Shown here piece by piece: positions 13,716 through 14,910 of a stretch of DNA of 14,910 bases. The notes beneath the pieces were generated by a model that was not told the DNA's origin, did not search any database, and was given only the letters and a program-made list of their open reading frames with translations. The number at the start of each line of letters is the position of its first letter. The stretch's first letter is position 1. The translations under genes were made by a program, and so were the position numbers. This DNA comes from a bacterium (GTDB lineage: Bacteria > UBP18 > UBA7526): contig JAUWXM010000020.1 in assembly GCA_030616365.1 (NCBI GenBank), forward strand, positions 1-14,910. Direction: 5' to 3'.

Positions 13716-13743
13716 AACATAAGAAAACATAAAAAAACATACA
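13714..13743. promoter_or_regulatory. Phased A-tracts upstream of the pilin promoter
   Basis: Three 10-bp repeats of AAAACATANN run from 13714 to 13743, followed by further A-runs up to the -35 box at 13758. A-tracts spaced by one helical turn bend DNA, and A-rich sequence just upstream of -35 can act as an UP element. The function is inferred. Confidence 0.5.
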
Positions 13744-13757
13744 AATTAAAAAAATAC

Positions 13758-13786
13758 TTGACAAAGCCAAAAAAGTGTGATATATT
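13758..13786 (+). promoter_or_regulatory. Promoter P2 of the prepilin gene
   Basis: TTGACA (13758-13763), a 17-base spacer and TATATT (13781-13786). The spacer includes AAAAAAGTGTGA and is 14/17 identical to P1. Transcription would start near 13793, giving a leader of about 100 bases before the pilin ATG. Confidence 0.82.
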
Positions 13787-13806
13787 TAAAATGTAAGAAG
13801 AATTAC

Positions 13807-13858
13807 GACGAAAATTTAATTTTGCGTCTTTGTGTTAATTTCGAGGAATATCGAAATT
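13807..13858 (+). promoter_or_regulatory. Two hairpins in the prepilin mRNA leader
   Basis: The first pairs GACGAAAA (13807-13814) with TTTT-G-CGTC (13820-13828), an 8-bp stem with one bulged G. The second pairs AATTTCGA (13837-13844) with TCGAAATT (13851-13858), an 8-bp stem with a 6-nt loop. Neither covers the Shine-Dalgarno at 13880-13885. They could stabilise the abundant pilin message. Confidence 0.5.
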
Positions 13859-13892
13859 TTAGCGCTTTGGCGGTTACAAAGGAGGTGAGAAG

Positions 13893-14300
13893 ATGTTTAG
13901 AAAAGAGAGAGGTTTTACCCTGATTGAGTTATTGATCGTCATCGCCGTCATCGGCATCTTAGCCGCAGCCATCCTGCCCAGATTCATTGCTTTCGATACT
14001 GATGCCAGGACAAGTGCGACCATCGGAAATCTGAGCTCCCTCAGGGCTGCGATAGTCCTCTTCCGGGCAAAGGAGGGGTCCTATCCTACCGGTCTCATTG
14101 ATTTAGTGGGCACCTATCTGGATACCTACCCCCCGACCATGTATCCATCTGAAAACACTACGGACACAGTTGAGGGCACAGATGCCGGTACTGAGGGCAT
14201 GACCCATGCGGGAGGCTGGTTCTACCATACAATCAGTGGTGAGATAAGGATTAACGAGAGTAGCACTTCCGCTGACGGCAAGAGACTCGACTGGTACTAA
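13893..14300 (+). CDS. Type IV prepilin / major pseudopilin
   Basis: The 135-aa protein is a classic prepilin: leader MFRKERG, peptidase cleavage after Gly7, mature N-terminus FTLIELLIVIAVIGILAAAILP with Glu +5 (Glu12) needed for assembly, then a globular domain. The SATIGNLSSLRAAIVLFRAKEGSYPT segment resembles GspG/PilA pseudopilins. The C-terminal part has GGWFYHTISGEIRIN, similar in layout to the end of many candidate-phylum pilins. There are no cysteines, so no disulfide loop. The Shine-Dalgarno is extremely strong: AAAGGAGGTGA at 13878-13888, seven bases from the ATG. With its own promoter and terminator this is a single-gene unit, consistent with high expression as the main subunit for the PilB/PilC machine. 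Confidence 0.93.
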   Translation: MFRKERGFTLIELLIVIAVIGILAAAILPRFIAFDTDARTSATIGNLSSLRAAIVLFRAKEGSYPTGLIDLVGTYLDTYPPTMYPSENTTDTVEGTDAGTEGMTHAGGWFYHTISGEIRINESSTSADGKRLDWY

Positions 14301-14317
14301 AAAGAAGAAAAGAAGAG

Positions 14318-14361
14318 ATGGTGGTTCAGTCTGAGACCATGGACTGGACCGCCATTTTTTT
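14318..14361 (+). terminator. Rho-independent terminator after the prepilin gene
   Basis: ATGGTGGTTCAGTC (14318-14331) pairs with GACTGGACCGCCAT (14342-14355), a 14-bp stem with two G-U pairs and a 10-nt loop, followed by seven T (14355-14361). It is the strongest terminator in the window. Confidence 0.92.
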
Positions 14362-14910
14362 ATGATGAGGATACCTGTGGAAAGAGATAAGAGAAGAGAT
14401 CTAATAGCTTGCTTCTTAGTATTCTCAATCTCAATCGCTGTTTACTTAAAGACCCTCTGTCCCACAGTCTATGTTGGAGATAGTGGAGAACTCATCGCTG
14501 CTGCCTATCTTTTGGGCGTCTCCCATCCCCCGGGCTTCCCCCTGTGGTGTCTTCTTGTCCGGCTATTCACCCTCATCCCCATAGGGAACATCGCCTGGCG
14601 GGTTAATCTCTCCAGTGCCTTCTTTGCCTCCTGCCTGGCGGTCTTCACCTATCTCATCATGAAGAGAACTACTGGCCATTCCCTGGTCTCAATCTCCACC
14701 GCCCTCCTGGTCGCCTTTAGCCGGAGCCTCTGGGATTGTGCCGCCACCGCCGAGATCTATACTCTAACTATATTACTCATGGCGGTGCTCTTCTATCTCC
14801 TCCTCCTCTGGAGCGAAAAAAAAGAATTTAATTATCTCTATCTCGCCTCCCTCATCTTTGGCCTGAGCCTGGCGATACATCGCCATACGCTCGTCTTTCT
14901 CCCCATCTTC
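14362..14910 (+). CDS. DUF2723-type multi-pass membrane protein, N-terminal part (3' end outside window)
   Basis: The frame is open for 183 codons to the window end. After a basic start (VERDKRRD) it is a hydrophobic protein with several membrane segments. The segment VYVGDSGELIAAAYLLGVSHPPGFPLW is the signature of DUF2723, a family of large membrane proteins thought to be related to GT-C glycosyltransferases such as protein O-mannosyltransferases; the Asp-Ser-Gly-Glu loop follows the first helix as in GT-C enzymes. ATAEIYTLTILL and GLSLAIHRHT follow in the usual order. ATG 14362 directly follows the terminator T-run. GTG 14377 has GAGG (14367-14370) six bases upstream and may be the true start. 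Lipid-linked sugar transfer is inferred from the family, not shown. Confidence 0.85.
   Translation, partial: MMRIPVERDKRRDLIACFLVFSISIAVYLKTLCPTVYVGDSGELIAAAYLLGVSHPPGFPLWCLLVRLFTLIPIGNIAWRVNLSSAFFASCLAVFTYLIMKRTTGHSLVSISTALLVAFSRSLWDCAATAEIYTLTILLMAVLFYLLLLWSEKKEFNYLYLASLIFGLSLAIHRHTLVFLPIF

Overview
The window comes from a bacterial chromosome, from a lineage with a peptidoglycan elongation machinery and a type IV pilus or type II secretion-like system. All genes read on the + strand. Coding sequences favour AGA/AGG arginine and ATA isoleucine codons and are rich in Lys and Glu, a bias often seen in thermophiles, but that is only a hint. The gene set, the degenerate 7-8 bp intergenic repeats and the small palindromes suggest an uncultivated candidate-phylum bacterium. 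I cannot place it more precisely from sequence alone. No rRNA, tRNA, CRISPR array or insertion sequence was found.

Region 1 (1-6911) is housekeeping: the C-terminus of penicillin-binding protein 2 (mrdA), rodA, then the widely conserved block rplU-rpmA-obgE-proB-proA-nadD. It covers cell elongation, two 50S ribosomal proteins, a ribosome-assembly GTPase, the first two steps of proline synthesis, and NAD synthesis. A consensus sigma-70-type promoter and a 5'-terminal hairpin precede rplU. Most spacers here are filled with short-period tandem repeats, a different unit in nearly every gap, plus small GC-rich hairpins. Some repeats run into the 3' ends of genes.

Region 2 (6965-13189) holds a pilB/gspE-type assembly ATPase and its pilC/gspF-type membrane platform. 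A 252-bp spacer with a large imperfect inverted repeat follows. Then come four genes overlapping at stop/start codons: a noncanonical pseudopilin, a DegT/DnrJ-type aminotransferase, a two-pass membrane histidine kinase, and a receiver protein fused to an excisionase-type helix-turn-helix. The aminotransferase gene carries an in-frame, palindrome-rich insert resembling the intergenic hairpins.

Region 3 (13197-14910) has two transcription units with nearly identical promoters. One drives a 156-aa membrane protein built from an internal duplication; the other drives a canonical type IV prepilin that ends in a strong terminator. A DUF2723-type multi-pass membrane protein starts directly at the terminator and runs off the window.

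The most notable items are the palindromic insert inside the aminotransferase, the receiver-excisionase HTH regulator in a translationally coupled operon with a pseudopilin, the twin promoters, and the repeat-filled spacers. A working inference is that regions 2 and 3 form a pilus module with its own sensor-regulator pair and possibly glycan-modifying enzymes. Nothing here proves that link.
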